DNA of 64,000 nt from Alloyangia pacifica (GTDB lineage Bacteria > Pseudomonadota > Alphaproteobacteria > Rhodobacterales > Rhodobacteraceae): NCBI RefSeq assembly GCF_003111685.1, contig NZ_CP022190.1, positions 1 to 64,000 on the forward strand. Reading direction: 5' to 3'. The translations under genes and the position numbers were made by a program. A model generated the notes under the pieces. The model was given only the letters and a program-made list of their open reading frames with translations, had not been told where the DNA came from and did not search any database. Shown piece after piece: positions 52,386 through 63,733 of the stretch (the stretch's first letter is position 1; each line of letters opens with the position of its first letter).

Positions 52386-54800
52386 ATGTCCGCCTTGCCC
52401 GCTTCCCTCGACCAATGGTTCTCCGCGCGTGGCTGGAGCCTGCACCCGCACCAGCGCGCCATGCTGGCGCGCGCCGGTGCGCCGGCGCTGCTGCTCATCG
52501 CGCCCACTGGCGGCGGCAAGACGCTGGCCGGCTTCCTGCCGACGCTGGCCGAGCTGACCGAGGCGCCGAGGGCCGGGCTCCACACGCTCTACGTCTCGCC
52601 GCTGAAGGCGCTTGCGGCGGACATCCGGCGCAACCTGCTCATCCCCATCGAGGAGGCGGGCCTGCCGATCCGCGTCGAGGACCGCACTGGCGACACCTCG
52701 TCCTCGCGCAAGCGGCGGCAGCGGGCCGACCCGCCGCATATCCTGCTGACCACGCCCGAGAGCCTTGCGCTGCTGACCTCCTACGAGGATGCGCCGCGCA
52801 TCTTCGCGGGGCTGCAAAGGGTGGTGGTCGACGAGATCCACGCTCTCGCCGAAAGCAAGCGCGGCGATCAGCTGATGCTGGCGCTGGCACGGCTGCAGAC
52901 GCTTTGCCAGGGGCTGCGGCGGGTCGGGCTCTCGGCGACGGTGGAGGATCCGCAGGCCATCGCCCGGCTGCTGGCCCGGCACCCGGACCCCTGCGAGATC
53001 CTCGAGGCCGACCCGGGGCCGGAGCCGGATATCTCGATGCTCGAAACCGAGGCCGCGCCGCCCTGGTCCGGCGGCGGCGCGGCCTATGCGATCCCGGCGG
53101 TGCTGGAGCAGGTGAAGCGGCACCGCACCACGCTGATCTTCCACAACACCCGGGCGCAGGCCGAGATCTTCTTTCACAAGCTCTGGCTGGCCAATGAGGA
53201 CGCGCTGCCGATCGGCATCCACCACGGCTCGCTCGACCGCGGCCAGCGCGAGAAGGTTGAGGCCGCCATGGTGCGCGGCGATCTGCGCGCCATCGTCTGC
53301 ACCGGCTCGCTCGATCTCGGCATCGACTGGGGCGATGTCGACCTGGTGATCCAGATCGGCGCGCCGAAGAACGTAAAACGCCTTGTGCAGCGCATCGGCC
53401 GGGCCAACCACCGATACAACGCGCCCTCCAAGGCGCTGCTGGTGCCCGCCAACCGCTTCGAGGTGGTGGAATGCCTCGCGGCGCTCGAGGCGGTTCGGGC
53501 GCGCGATCTTGATGGCGAGAGCCGGGGCCCCGGCCCGCGCGACGTGCTCTGCCAGCATATCCTCATCGCCGCCTGCGCCGGGCCGTTCGAGGCGGAGGCG
53601 CTTTACGCCGAGATGACCACGGCAGGGGCCTATGCCGGGCTGAGCCAGGCCGAGTTCGACGATTGCCTGCAGTTCTGCGCCACCGGCGGCTACGCGCTGC
53701 GGGCCTATGACCAGTGGCAGCGGCTGAAACAGCGCGAGGACGGGCTCTGGCAGCTGCGCGATCCGCGTTCGGCGGCGCGCATCCGGCAGAACATCGGCAC
53801 CATCCAGGACACCGATACGCTCAAGGTGCGCTACCGCGGGCGCGGCGGTGCGCCCCTCGGCGAGATCGAGGAGGGCTTTGCCGCACAGCTGACCCGTGGC
53901 GACACCTTCCTCATCGGCGGGCAGATCGTGCGCTACGAGGGGCTGCGCGAGATGGTGGTGCAGGTCAGCCGCGACGCCCACAGCAAGCCGAAGATCGCCA
54001 CATTCATGGGCACCAAGTTCGCCACCTCCACCCAGCTTTCCGAGCGCATCCTGCGGATGTTCCAGCAGGAGGACTGGCCGGGCCTGCCGGAGCACACCGC
54101 CGATTGGCTGCGCCTGCAGCGCGAGGTCTCGCGCCTGCCCCAGCCCGGGCGGCTGCTGATCGAGAGCTTTGCGCATGACGGGCGCGAGCAGCTGGTGGTC
54201 TACGGCTTTGCCGGGCGCAACGCGATGCAGACCCTGGGCCTTCTGCTGACCAAGCGGATGGAGGAGGAAGGGCTGGCGCCCATGGGCTTCGTCGCCACCG
54301 ATTACGCCGTGCTGATCTGGGGACTCGATGCGGTGATCGACCCGGGCCCGCTTTTCGATCTCGCGGCGCTGGAGGCGGGGCTTGAGGGCTGGCTGGCGGG
54401 CAACGCGGTGATGAAGCGGACCTTCCGGGCGTCGGCCACCATCGCCGGGCTCATCGAGCGCAACATCGGCGGCCAGCGCAAGACCGGGAAGCAGGCGACG
54501 ATGTCCTCGGACATCCTTTACGATACGCTGGTGAAATACGACCCCGGGCACCTTTTGCTGCAAATCACCCGCGAAGAGGCCATGCGCGGGCTGGTGGATT
54601 TCGCCCGCATCCGCGAGATGTGCCAGCGGGTCGAGGGGCGGATCGATCTTGTCCGGCTCGAGCGGCTCTCGCCGCTCTCGGCGCCGCTCTTCCTCGAGCC
54701 GGGCCGGGTGCCAATCCGCGGCAGCGCCGAGGCGCGGCTGCTGGAAGAGCAAGTCGGGGCGCTCCTTCGCGAGGCGGGGCTGGCGCAGATCGGCGCATGA
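52386..54800 (+). CDS. Ligase-associated DEXH-box DNA helicase (Lhr-like)
   Basis: 804 residues from ATG 52386 (MSALPASLDQWFSARGW). SF2 motifs are LIAPTGGGKTLAGFLPTL, VVDEIHALAESKRGDQL, GLSATVEDP, IVCTGSLDLGIDWGDVDLVI and VQRIGRANHRYN, then the Lhr winged-helix and C-terminal parts (TMSSDILYDTLVKYDPGHLL). In many bacteria this helicase is found with an ATP-dependent ligase, an exonuclease and PdeM. Here only pdeM follows (130 bases later), so the ligase and exonuclease are elsewhere or absent. Helps DNA damage repair. Confidence 0.92.
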   Translation: MSALPASLDQWFSARGWSLHPHQRAMLARAGAPALLLIAPTGGGKTLAGFLPTLAELTEAPRAGLHTLYVSPLKALAADIRRNLLIPIEEAGLPIRVEDRTGDTSSSRKRRQRADPPHILLTTPESLALLTSYEDAPRIFAGLQRVVVDEIHALAESKRGDQLMLALARLQTLCQGLRRVGLSATVEDPQAIARLLARHPDPCEILEADPGPEPDISMLETEAAPPWSGGGAAYAIPAVLEQVKRHRTTLIFHNTRAQAEIFFHKLWLANEDALPIGIHHGSLDRGQREKVEAAMVRGDLRAIVCTGSLDLGIDWGDVDLVIQIGAPKNVKRLVQRIGRANHRYNAPSKALLVPANRFEVVECLAALEAVRARDLDGESRGPGPRDVLCQHILIAACAGPFEAEALYAEMTTAGAYAGLSQAEFDDCLQFCATGGYALRAYDQWQRLKQREDGLWQLRDPRSAARIRQNIGTIQDTDTLKVRYRGRGGAPLGEIEEGFAAQLTRGDTFLIGGQIVRYEGLREMVVQVSRDAHSKPKIATFMGTKFATSTQLSERILRMFQQEDWPGLPEHTADWLRLQREVSRLPQPGRLLIESFAHDGREQLVVYGFAGRNAMQTLGLLLTKRMEEEGLAPMGFVATDYAVLIWGLDAVIDPGPLFDLAALEAGLEGWLAGNAVMKRTFRASATIAGLIERNIGGQRKTGKQATMSSDILYDTLVKYDPGHLLLQITREEAMRGLVDFARIREMCQRVEGRIDLVRLERLSPLSAPLFLEPGRVPIRGSAEARLLEEQVGALLREAGLAQIGA

Positions 54801-54930
54801 CAGGCTATGTCGCGCGCGGGGTTTGGCGGGCAAGGCGGCACAGAGGCGCCTTGGCCCCCGGCCGCAGAGCGGTCTCCCCCGGGGTATTTGGGCCTAGAAG
54901 CAGGGCGCGGGCTCTGGCATTGCAGCCCGC

Positions 54931-55596
54931 ATGACACGCGTGAAGATCGATTTTTGCGGGGCGGCGCTGGAGGCGCTCGGATCCGGGGCGCTGTTCTGGC
55001 CTGCCGAGCGGCTGTTGGTGGTTTCGGACCTGCACCTTGGCAAGTCGGCCCGTCTGGCAGCGCAGGGCGGCGCGCTTCTGCCGCCTTACGAGGGGCGCGA
55101 GACGCTGCTGCGGCTGGAGCGCGACCTCGAGGCCACCGGCGCGCGGCGCATGGTCTGCCTCGGCGACAGTTTCGACGCGGCGGGGATCGACCTCCTGCTC
55201 CCCGAGGAGGAGCGGCTGTGGATCGCCCGGCTGCAGGCCGGGCGCGACTGGATGTGGATCGAGGGCAACCACGACCCGGGCCCGGTGTCGCTCGGCGGTG
55301 CGCATCTGGCCGAGCTCGATCTGGGCGGGCTGGTGCTGCGGCACATCGCCGAGCCGGGCGCGCGCGGCGAGATCTCGGGGCATTACCACCCCAAGGCGCG
55401 GCTGGTGCTGCGCGGCGGGCGGGTGGTCTCGCGGGCCTGCTTCCTTGTTGATGGGGCGCGGCTGCTGATGCCGGCCTATGGCGCCTATACCGGCGGGCTG
55501 CGCACCGACAGCGTGGTGCTGGCCGGGCTGATGGAGCCGGGTGCGCGGTCAATTCTCACCGGCGAGGTGCCGCTGGCGATCCCGATGCCGCGCTGA
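54931..55596 (+). CDS. pdeM: Ligase-associated DNA damage response endonuclease PdeM
   Basis: 221 residues, calcineurin-like metallophosphoesterase. The metal-site motifs are all visible: VVSDLHLGKSARL, CLGDSFDAAG, IEGNHDPGPV and ISGHYHPKARL. It starts at ATG 54931 and lies 130 bases downstream of the Lhr-like helicase, the standard neighbour. In the usual cluster it trims or nicks damaged DNA together with the helicase and ligase. Confidence 0.92.
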   Translation: MTRVKIDFCGAALEALGSGALFWPAERLLVVSDLHLGKSARLAAQGGALLPPYEGRETLLRLERDLEATGARRMVCLGDSFDAAGIDLLLPEEERLWIARLQAGRDWMWIEGNHDPGPVSLGGAHLAELDLGGLVLRHIAEPGARGEISGHYHPKARLVLRGGRVVSRACFLVDGARLLMPAYGAYTGGLRTDSVVLAGLMEPGARSILTGEVPLAIPMPR

Positions 55597-55600
55597 GGGT

Positions 55601-55622
55601 GCCGGGCGGGGTGCCGCCCGGC
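55601..55622. terminator. Possible bidirectional terminator between pdeM and folD
   Basis: Perfect 9-bp stem GCCGGGCGG / CCGCCCGGC around a 4-base loop in the convergent intergenic space. There is no T-run on either side, so termination would be weak or factor-assisted. Confidence 0.4.
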
Positions 55623-55632
55623 GCTATCATGC

Positions 55633-56535
55633 TCAGGCCGTCAGCCCTTCGGGCTCGGCAAGGCCATTGGCGCGGCAGCACGCCGTCACCGTGTTGGCCA
55701 GCAGGCAGGCAATGGTCATCGGGCCGACGCCGCCCGGCACTGGGGTGATCGCCCCCGCGACCTCTGCGGCAGAGGCGAACTCCACGTCACCGACCAGCCG
55801 GTGCTTGCCCTCGCCCTTTTCCGGCGCGGGGATGCGGTTGATGCCCACGTCGATCACCGTCGCGCCCGGCTTCACCCAATCGCCGGGGATCATCTCGGGG
55901 CGGCCCACGGCGGCGACGAGAATGTCGGCGCGGCGGCAGACCTCGGCCAGATCCTTGGTGCGCGAATGCGCGATGGTCACCGTGCAGCTGTCGCCGAGCA
56001 GCAGCTGTGCCATCGGCTTGCCGACGATGTTCGAGCGGCCCACCACCACGGCATTCAGCCCCGACAGCGCGCCGAGGTGGTCGCGCAGCATCATCAGGCA
56101 TCCGAGCGGCGTGCAGGGCACCATGCTCTTCTGCCCGGTGCCCAGGAGCCCGACGTTGGAGATGTGGAAGCCGTCGACGTCCTTGGCCGGGTCGATGGAA
56201 TTGATCACCAGGTCGGAGTTCAGGTGCCCCGGCAGCGGCAGCTGCACGAGGATGCCATGCACGGCGGGGTCGTTGTTGAGCCGGTCGATCAGCGCCAGCA
56301 GGTCCGCTTCGGAGGTCTCGGCGGGCAGCTTGTGCTCGAAGCTGTTCATCCCCGCCTCGAGCGTCTGCTTGCCCTTGTTGCGAACGTAGACTTCCGAGGC
56401 CGGGTCCTCGCCCACCAGCACCACGGCGAGACCCGGGGTGATGCCGTGCTCGTCCTTCAGCCGGGTCACATGGGCGGCGACCTGCGTCCGCACCTTTTCG
56501 GCAAAGGCCTTGCCGTCGATGATCGTTGCGCTCAT
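55633..56535 (-). CDS. folD: Bifunctional methylenetetrahydrofolate dehydrogenase/cyclohydrolase
   Basis: Interconverts 5,10-methylene- and 10-formyl-THF. 300 residues from ATG 56535 ([16 protein letters not shown]). Signature motifs are [20 protein letters not shown] (active-site region), [52 protein letters not shown] and [17 protein letters not shown]. It lies in the same run as chorismate mutase and fhs; with Fhs it forms the C1-folate pathway. Confidence 0.96.
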   Translation of the reverse strand: MSATIIDGKAFAEKVRTQVAAHVTRLKDEHGITPGLAVVLVGEDPASEVYVRNKGKQTLEAGMNSFEHKLPAETSEADLLALIDRLNNDPAVHGILVQLPLPGHLNSDLVINSIDPAKDVDGFHISNVGLLGTGQKSMVPCTPLGCLMMLRDHLGALSGLNAVVVGRSNIVGKPMAQLLLGDSCTVTIAHSRTKDLAEVCRRADILVAAVGRPEMIPGDWVKPGATVIDVGINRIPAPEKGEGKHRLVGDVEFASAAEVAGAITPVPGGVGPMTIACLLANTVTACCRANGLAEPEGLTA

Positions 56536-56540
56536 GCGCC

Positions 56541-56837
56541 TCACTCCTGTCCCAGTACCGTTTCTTCGCGGCGGATCGACCAGTCCACCAACGCGCGCCA
56601 GAGCGTCTCGCTCAGCTCGGGGTCGATCCCCTCGGCCTCGGCGTTGCGCCGGGCGTTGGCGATGACCTCGTCGACGCGGGCCTCGATCCGGGCGGGCAGG
56701 CCCGCGCCGGTCTTGATCTCGGCGGCACGGTCGATGAGGCTCTGGCGGTGCGCCAGCAGCGCCGTCAGCGCCTTGTCGGTGGCATCGATCTCGGCGCGCA
56801 GCGCCGTCATGTCGCCAAGGGTTGCGGGATCGCGCAT
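56541..56837 (-). CDS. Chorismate mutase (AroQ-type, monofunctional)
   Basis: 98 residues from ATG 56837 with AAGGAGA upstream. An all-helical AroQ-fold protein: [19 protein letters not shown] with the conserved Arg and Asp, [14 protein letters not shown], and a C-terminal [11 protein letters not shown]. It converts chorismate to prephenate for Phe/Tyr. It ends just before folD (6-base gap), so is in the same transcript, between fhs and folD, an odd metabolic partner seen commonly in Rhodobacterales (from memory). Confidence 0.85.
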   Translation of the reverse strand: MRDPATLGDMTALRAEIDATDKALTALLAHRQSLIDRAAEIKTGAGLPARIEARVDEVIANARRNAEAEGIDPELSETLWRALVDWSIRREETVLGQE

Positions 56838-57013
56838 GGGTGTCTCCTTGCAGGCTGACCGTGGACCGCTGCGCCCCCTATGCCGCGATGCGGCGCGATG
56901 ATCAACGCACCAGTGCGGCAAAGCCCAGTACAAAGACGACACTCGGCGCGCGGATCGGAAACCGCGGGCACCTTCCGGAGACGGCGCCCGCGCTCGCGGC
57001 GGGGAAGCCGGCC

Positions 57014-58696
57014 TCAGAACAGCCCCTCGACCTCTCCGGCGTCGTTGAGACGGATGGTCTCGGCCGCGGGGACCCGCGGCAGTCCGGGCATGGTCATGAT
57101 GTCGCCGCAGATCGCCACGACGAACCCTGCCCCGGCCGAGAGCCGCACCTCGCGCACCGGCACCATGTGGCCCGTCGGGGCGCCGAGCTTCTTGGGGTCG
57201 GTCGAGAAGGAATATTGGGTCTTGGCCATGCAGACCGGCAAGCTGCCAAAGCCCTGCTCTTCCCAGTCGGCAAGCTGCGCGAGGATGCGCGGATCGGCGG
57301 TCACCTCCTCGGCGTGGTAGATGCGCTTGGCGACGGTCTCGATCTTTTCCCAGAGCGGCATCTCGTCGGGGTAGATCGGTGCAAATTGCGCGGCATCTCC
57401 GTCGGCAATATGCGCGACGCGCTCGGCGAGCTTGGTGATGCCCTTCGAGCCCTCGGCCCAGTGGCGGCAGAGATGCGCCTCGGCGCCGCGGGCCTCGGCA
57501 TAGGCCTTGACCGCGGCCACCTCGGCCTCGCTGTCGCCGGCGAAATGGTTGATCGCCACCACCACCGGCACGCCGAACTGGCGCAGGTTCTCGATGTGGC
57601 GGCCAAGGTTGGCGCAGCCCTTCTTCACCGCGGCCACATCCTCGGCGCCAAGGTCGGCGCGGGCCACGCCACCGTTCATCTTCAGCGCCCGCACCGTCGC
57701 CACCAGCACCACGCAATCAGGGTGCAGCCCCGCCTTGCGGCACTTGATGTCGAAGAACTTCTCGGCCCCGAGATCGGCGCCGAAACCTGCCTCGGTCACC
57801 ACGTAATCGGCAAGGCTCAGCGCGGTCTTTGTGGCCATGACCGAGTTGCAGCCATGGGCGATATTGGCAAACGGCCCGCCGTGCACGAAGGCCGGGGTGT
57901 GCTCGAGCGTCTGCACCAGGTTCGGCTGCAGCGCATCCTTGAGCAGAACGGTCATCGCGCCGTCGGCCTTGAGGTCGCGCGCGTGCACCGGGGTCTTGTC
58001 GCGGCGATAGGCGACGATCATGTCGCCGAGCCGCTGCTGAAGGTCGGCGAGGTCATCGGCGAGGCAGAGGCAGGCCATCACCTCGGAGGCCACGGTGATG
58101 TCGAAGCCGCCCTGCCGCGGGAAGCCGTTCGGCACGCCGCCAAGACCCGTCACCACGTCGCGCAGCGCGCGGTCGTTGACGTCGAGCACCCGCCGCCAGA
58201 CGATGCGCCTCAGGTCGATGTCGAGCGCGTTGCCCCAGTGGATGTGGTTGTCGATCATCGCCGACAGCAGGTTGTGCGCGGCGGTGATCGCGTGGAAGTC
58301 GCCGGTGAAGTGAAGGTTCATCTCCTCCATCGGCACCACCTGCGCGTGGCCGCCGCCCGCCGCCCCGCCCTTCATCCCGAAGTTCGGCCCGAGTGAGGCC
58401 TCGCGGATGCAGATCGCCGCCTTCTTGCCAATCGCCGCCAGCCCGTCGCCAAGGCCGACGGTGGTGGTGGTCTTGCCCTCGCCCGCTGGGGTCGGGTTGA
58501 TCGCGGTGACGAGGATCAGCCGGCCCTGCTTGCGGCCCTTGAGCCCGGCGATGAAGCTCGCGGAGACTTTCGCCTTGTCATGGCCGTAAGGGATGAGGTC
58601 CGTACCGGTGATGCCGAGTTTCTCGCCGATCTCCTGGATCGGGCGCTTCTCGGCGGCGCGGGCGATTTCGATGTCGGTGGTCATCTTGCTGCTCAT
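57014..58696 (-). CDS. fhs: Formate-tetrahydrofolate ligase
   Basis: 560 residues. ATP-dependent formation of 10-formyl-THF from formate. Features are the P-loop [79 protein letters not shown] and, near the C-terminus, [20 protein letters not shown]. It starts at ATG 58696 and precedes chorismate mutase (176 bases) and folD in one direction. Confidence 0.96.
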   Translation of the reverse strand: MSSKMTTDIEIARAAEKRPIQEIGEKLGITGTDLIPYGHDKAKVSASFIAGLKGRKQGRLILVTAINPTPAGEGKTTTTVGLGDGLAAIGKKAAICIREASLGPNFGMKGGAAGGGHAQVVPMEEMNLHFTGDFHAITAAHNLLSAMIDNHIHWGNALDIDLRRIVWRRVLDVNDRALRDVVTGLGGVPNGFPRQGGFDITVASEVMACLCLADDLADLQQRLGDMIVAYRRDKTPVHARDLKADGAMTVLLKDALQPNLVQTLEHTPAFVHGGPFANIAHGCNSVMATKTALSLADYVVTEAGFGADLGAEKFFDIKCRKAGLHPDCVVLVATVRALKMNGGVARADLGAEDVAAVKKGCANLGRHIENLRQFGVPVVVAINHFAGDSEAEVAAVKAYAEARGAEAHLCRHWAEGSKGITKLAERVAHIADGDAAQFAPIYPDEMPLWEKIETVAKRIYHAEEVTADPRILAQLADWEEQGFGSLPVCMAKTQYSFSTDPKKLGAPTGHMVPVREVRLSAGAGFVVAICGDIMTMPGLPRVPAAETIRLNDAGEVEGLF

Positions 58697-58774
58697 GGGC
58701 GGGGGCCTCCTTCCCGTCTGATCGTCTGCCGCCCTCCATAGCCGCTCGCCGCGCGCCGGTCACGCGCGAAGCGC

Positions 58775-59374
58775 TCAGCCCTTGCGGACGGCCTTGAGGT
58801 GTGCCCAGACGCGCTGGTCGGGGATGTGCAGCCGCATCTCGTCGCCAAGCGCCAGCCGTCCCGGGCGCTCGACCCAGGCGGTGACGCCGCGCCTGCCCTT
58901 GGCCGCGGCCTTGAAGGCCTTGCCGTGGCCTTCGTGCTCTGCCTCGATCTCGCGGGCGGGCAGGTTGCAGGGGCGGTTCTGCATGTCGATGATCAGCGTC
59001 ACCCCATCCGGCCCCTGCAGCCGCGACGAGGGTGGCAGGTGGCTGAAATCGGGAATCCCCTCGAGCACCAGCGTCGCCCCGGCGAGCTGCGGGTCGAGCT
59101 CGTCCAGCTTCACACGCTCGGCGATCTCGGCCAGTTCCTCGGCGGACATCAGGCACATCTGGCGGACGTTGGCGATCTCGGTGCCGCGCTTGTGCTGCGA
59201 GGTCACTCGCGAGCAGGACGGCCGCGTGCGCCCGGCGTGGCGCTCGCCTTCCGGCCCGCCCCAGCCGATCTCCAGCGACTCGACCGCCCGCGAACGGATG
59301 TCGTCTCCCTCCGGCGGGACCTGCCCCAGCCAGGTGATGCGGGCGGAGAACTCGGTGGGGATGAGCGCGGGCAT
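58775..59374 (-). CDS. MOSC domain-containing protein
   Basis: 199 residues from ATG 59374 (MPALIPTEFSARITWLG). MOSC features are a GPEGERHAGRTRPSCSR region, NVRQMCLMSAEELAEIA, and the conserved-Cys segment MQNRPCNLPAREIEAEH that binds sulfur/molybdenum cofactor in the family. Such proteins act as sulfur carriers for metal-sulfur cofactors. It is 78 bases upstream of fhs and may be co-transcribed; specific substrate unknown. Confidence 0.82.
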   Translation of the reverse strand: MPALIPTEFSARITWLGQVPPEGDDIRSRAVESLEIGWGGPEGERHAGRTRPSCSRVTSQHKRGTEIANVRQMCLMSAEELAEIAERVKLDELDPQLAGATLVLEGIPDFSHLPPSSRLQGPDGVTLIIDMQNRPCNLPAREIEAEHEGHGKAFKAAAKGRRGVTAWVERPGRLALGDEMRLHIPDQRVWAHLKAVRKG

Positions 59375-59496
59375 GAGAGGATCCTTGAACGACTGATACG
59401 GCGCTTAGTTGGGCCACAGATGCCCGGCGAGGTCGAGAGGAGATCCGCGCCGATCGCCTTTCAAATGGCCGAAGGCCAGCGCCCGGCAAAAGAAAG

Positions 59497-59526
59497 ACCC
59501 CGGGGCCGTTTCGGGCTCCGGGGTCT
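59497..59526 (-). terminator. Intrinsic terminator downstream of ftsH
   Basis: Stem AGACCCCGGGGCC / GGGCTCCGGGGTCT (one mismatch) with a GTTTC-type loop. On the minus strand it is followed by TTTCTTTTGCC, so it ends leftward transcription from ftsH (stop at 59550). Confidence 0.85.
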
Positions 59527-59549
59527 GCATCTTTTCAAGATCGAGGCGC

Positions 59550-61463
<1,914 letters not shown>

Positions 61464-61555
61464 GGACGGCCTCCTAAAATGACGTATCTCGCGGACCTCT
61501 CGGTACCGCGATCTGTGCCTAACATAAGGGCTGTGCCAGCCGGTTCAATGCGATT

Positions 61556-62887
61556 TCACCCCGAAGCCGGGCCCGACCTCAGGAATACCGCGAAGTCAGA
61601 GGGCAAGCGCCCGAAGGGGCAGAGCTGGAAAACCGGGTCTTCTCCTGCAGGTTGCAACGCGTCGCAGGCGACCAGCCGGTCGCCCTCGAAAATTGCCGGG
61701 GCGCCGCGCGCGGCATGGAAAGGAACCGGCGGCTCGGCCTTTCTGTCACGCTGCGCCCAGCCGTCCTCGCCGAGCGCGCGTAGGGTGAGCCCCGCAGGAA
61801 CGGCGCGCGCAAGGCGCCAGCGCCCGTCCCAGAGCGCGCCCGGCTGGGCCACGCACGACAGATCCTGCACCGCTGCGTACTCGCGGAAAAGGGCGATCTG
61901 CCCGCGCTCGATCCGCGCCTCGCAGCCGTGCAGCGTGCCCCCCCCGCCGCCGAGCAGCCGTTCGAGCAGCGCCTCCAGAGGCGCCTCGCGGGGCGGGTAT
62001 TCCGCGCCGGACACGAACCGCAGCGCCGCCGACAGAAGCCGCAGCTGGGTGTCGCGCTCGATTGTCTGAAATGCGGTCTGATCGAAGATGAGGTCGCCGC
62101 AGCGCTGCAAAGGCACCTCGGACGAGATCTCGCCCCATACCTGTGCCGCCCGCGCCCGCAGCGCCTCTGAGGCGCGCGCCATGCGGGTGGCGGCCGCGGC
62201 GAGATCGGCGCCGGTCAGCGACCCCGCGGCCTCGAGCCGGGCCACCAGCTTGCGGGCCCGCACCCGCTCATAGCCCTCGTCATCGTTGGATGGATCATCG
62301 ACCCATTGGCCCTGCAGCACCCGCAGGTAATGGCGCAGCTCGGCCCGGCGCATGGTCAGACAGGGTCGGACGACACGCATCGGTGTGCCCTCCCCGAGCT
62401 GCACCTCGCGCAGCGGCCGCATCGCCGACAGCCCCTCGACCCCGGCGCCGCGCGACAGGCGCATGACAAAGCTTTCCGCAACGTCATCGGCGGTATGGGC
62501 AAGCAGGACGTCGCGGGTTTCGCCCCGCCAGCCGTCGATGAGGGAAAGCCGGGCCCGGCGGGCGGCATCCATCAGGTTGCCTTGCCCGTCCCAGTGCCAG
62601 CGCAGGGTCTGGTGCTCCCAGCCGAGTTCGGCGCAGGTCTCGGCGACCATCTCCGCCTCGGCGGCGGCCTCGGGGCGCAGCCCATGGTCAACCGTCACCA
62701 CCCGCAGCCGCACGCCCCAGACATGGGTCCAATTGTGCGCCAGCGTCAGCATCGCCATGCTGTCGCCCCCGCCGGAGACGGCGAGGGCAATGCTCTCGGG
62801 GAAATCCGGGCCGAGCGCCGCGCCCATGGCCTCGGCGAAACGCTGGTCGAGCGAGGCGCTCACCGGGATGCCGCCCGTCGGCCTCAC
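61556..62887 (-). CDS. tilS: tRNA(Ile)-lysidine synthetase
   Basis: 443 residues. Adds lysine to C34 of the CAU-anticodon tRNA-Ile. The PP-loop motif is VSGGGDSMAML (residues 37-47), followed by TVDHGLRPEAAAEAE, LLAHTADDVAESFVMRLSRG and VVRPCLTMRRAELRHYL. The start is GTG 62887, overlapping the cpoB stop as GTGA; ATG codons downstream would cut into the conserved N-domain, so GTG is preferred. Cluster with cpoB and ftsH is typical of Alphaproteobacteria. Confidence 0.93.
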   Translation of the reverse strand: MRPTGGIPVSASLDQRFAEAMGAALGPDFPESIALAVSGGGDSMAMLTLAHNWTHVWGVRLRVVTVDHGLRPEAAAEAEMVAETCAELGWEHQTLRWHWDGQGNLMDAARRARLSLIDGWRGETRDVLLAHTADDVAESFVMRLSRGAGVEGLSAMRPLREVQLGEGTPMRVVRPCLTMRRAELRHYLRVLQGQWVDDPSNDDEGYERVRARKLVARLEAAGSLTGADLAAAATRMARASEALRARAAQVWGEISSEVPLQRCGDLIFDQTAFQTIERDTQLRLLSAALRFVSGAEYPPREAPLEALLERLLGGGGGTLHGCEARIERGQIALFREYAAVQDLSCVAQPGALWDGRWRLARAVPAGLTLRALGEDGWAQRDRKAEPPVPFHAARGAPAIFEGDRLVACDALQPAGEDPVFQLCPFGRLPSDFAVFLRSGPASG

Positions 62888-63723
62888 TGGCAGCCGAGGC
62901 GACCCATCTCCTCCGCCGCCTTCGCCACCTCTTCGGTGCCCGGGTAGCGGGTTGCGACCTCGCCCAGGGTCACGCAGGCTTCGGTGGTGCTGCCCAGCTC
63001 GCCAAGCGCCGTGCCGAGCTGCCAGAGCGCCGCAGGGGCGACCTCGCTCTCGGGGTAGTTGGCATAGGCCCCAAGGAAGCGGCGCGCCGCCTCGCGGGTG
63101 TCGCCCGCCTTTTTCAGCGCCTGCCCCTCGGCCAGGAAGCTCGCCGCCTCTAGCGGAGAGCCCGGGTAGGTCTGGCGGAAGGCCGCAAACTTTTCCGCGG
63201 CGGATTGAAAGTCACCATTGGCGAGCGCCTCCTGCGCCCGCCGGAAGTCCGTCTCTTCGCCGACGGCAAGCTGCGCACCGCCCGCGAGGGGCGTTTCAGC
63301 GGTCTGCGCCGGGGTAGGCGCGGGCGCGGGCGTGCCGCCCGTTGCGGGTTGCTGCCCGCCGAGCGGCTTGGTCTGGCCGATGGCGCCGATGTCGCAGCCC
63401 GGCTCCATCTCGCAGATGCGGAACTCCAGATCGCCGATGCGGTTGGTGCCATCCGCCACGACGCTGTCGATGCGGTGGCCCAATTCCTCGGTTTTGGCGG
63501 TCACCCGCGACAGCTCGGCCTCGATCGCGTTGACGCGGTCGAGCGTGCTGGCGGGCACGTTCATCGAGCCGATGCCGGTGGTGTTGAGCTCTTGCTTGAG
63601 CTTCAGAAGTTCACCGTTCAACAGCGCGAGGTCCTGGCGGAGGTCCGCCAGGGTCTCGGTTTGCTGGGCCTGCGCGCCGGACGCGATCAGGCCCAGGCAC
63701 AGGGCGATGCCGGTCAGACGCAT
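62884..63723 (-). CDS. cpoB: Tol-Pal system cell division coordinator CpoB (YbgF)
   Basis: 279 residues. Sec signal peptide MRLTGIALCLGLIASGAQAQ, cleaved near residue 20; then a trimerising coiled coil (LADLRQDLALLNGELLKLKQ onward to about residue 90), a Pro/Ala-rich linker (TPAPAPTPAQTAETP) and C-terminal TPR repeats (AQEALANGDFQSAAEKFAAF, YPESEVAPAALWQLGTALGE). Periplasmic partner of TolA/Pal that couples outer-membrane constriction to peptidoglycan synthesis. It lies just downstream of pal. Confidence 0.94.
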   Translation of the reverse strand: MRLTGIALCLGLIASGAQAQQTETLADLRQDLALLNGELLKLKQELNTTGIGSMNVPASTLDRVNAIEAELSRVTAKTEELGHRIDSVVADGTNRIGDLEFRICEMEPGCDIGAIGQTKPLGGQQPATGGTPAPAPTPAQTAETPLAGGAQLAVGEETDFRRAQEALANGDFQSAAEKFAAFRQTYPGSPLEAASFLAEGQALKKAGDTREAARRFLGAYANYPESEVAPAALWQLGTALGELGSTTEACVTLGEVATRYPGTEEVAKAAEEMGRLGCQ

Positions 63724-63733
63724 CCGCCCGGCC

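Noticed and set aside
52110..54833. Long minus-strand frame opposite the Lhr-like helicase, joined to the GST gene
   Set aside because: Only the GST part (51252-52109) is real; the rest is a shadow of the helicase gene with no domain and no ribosome site.
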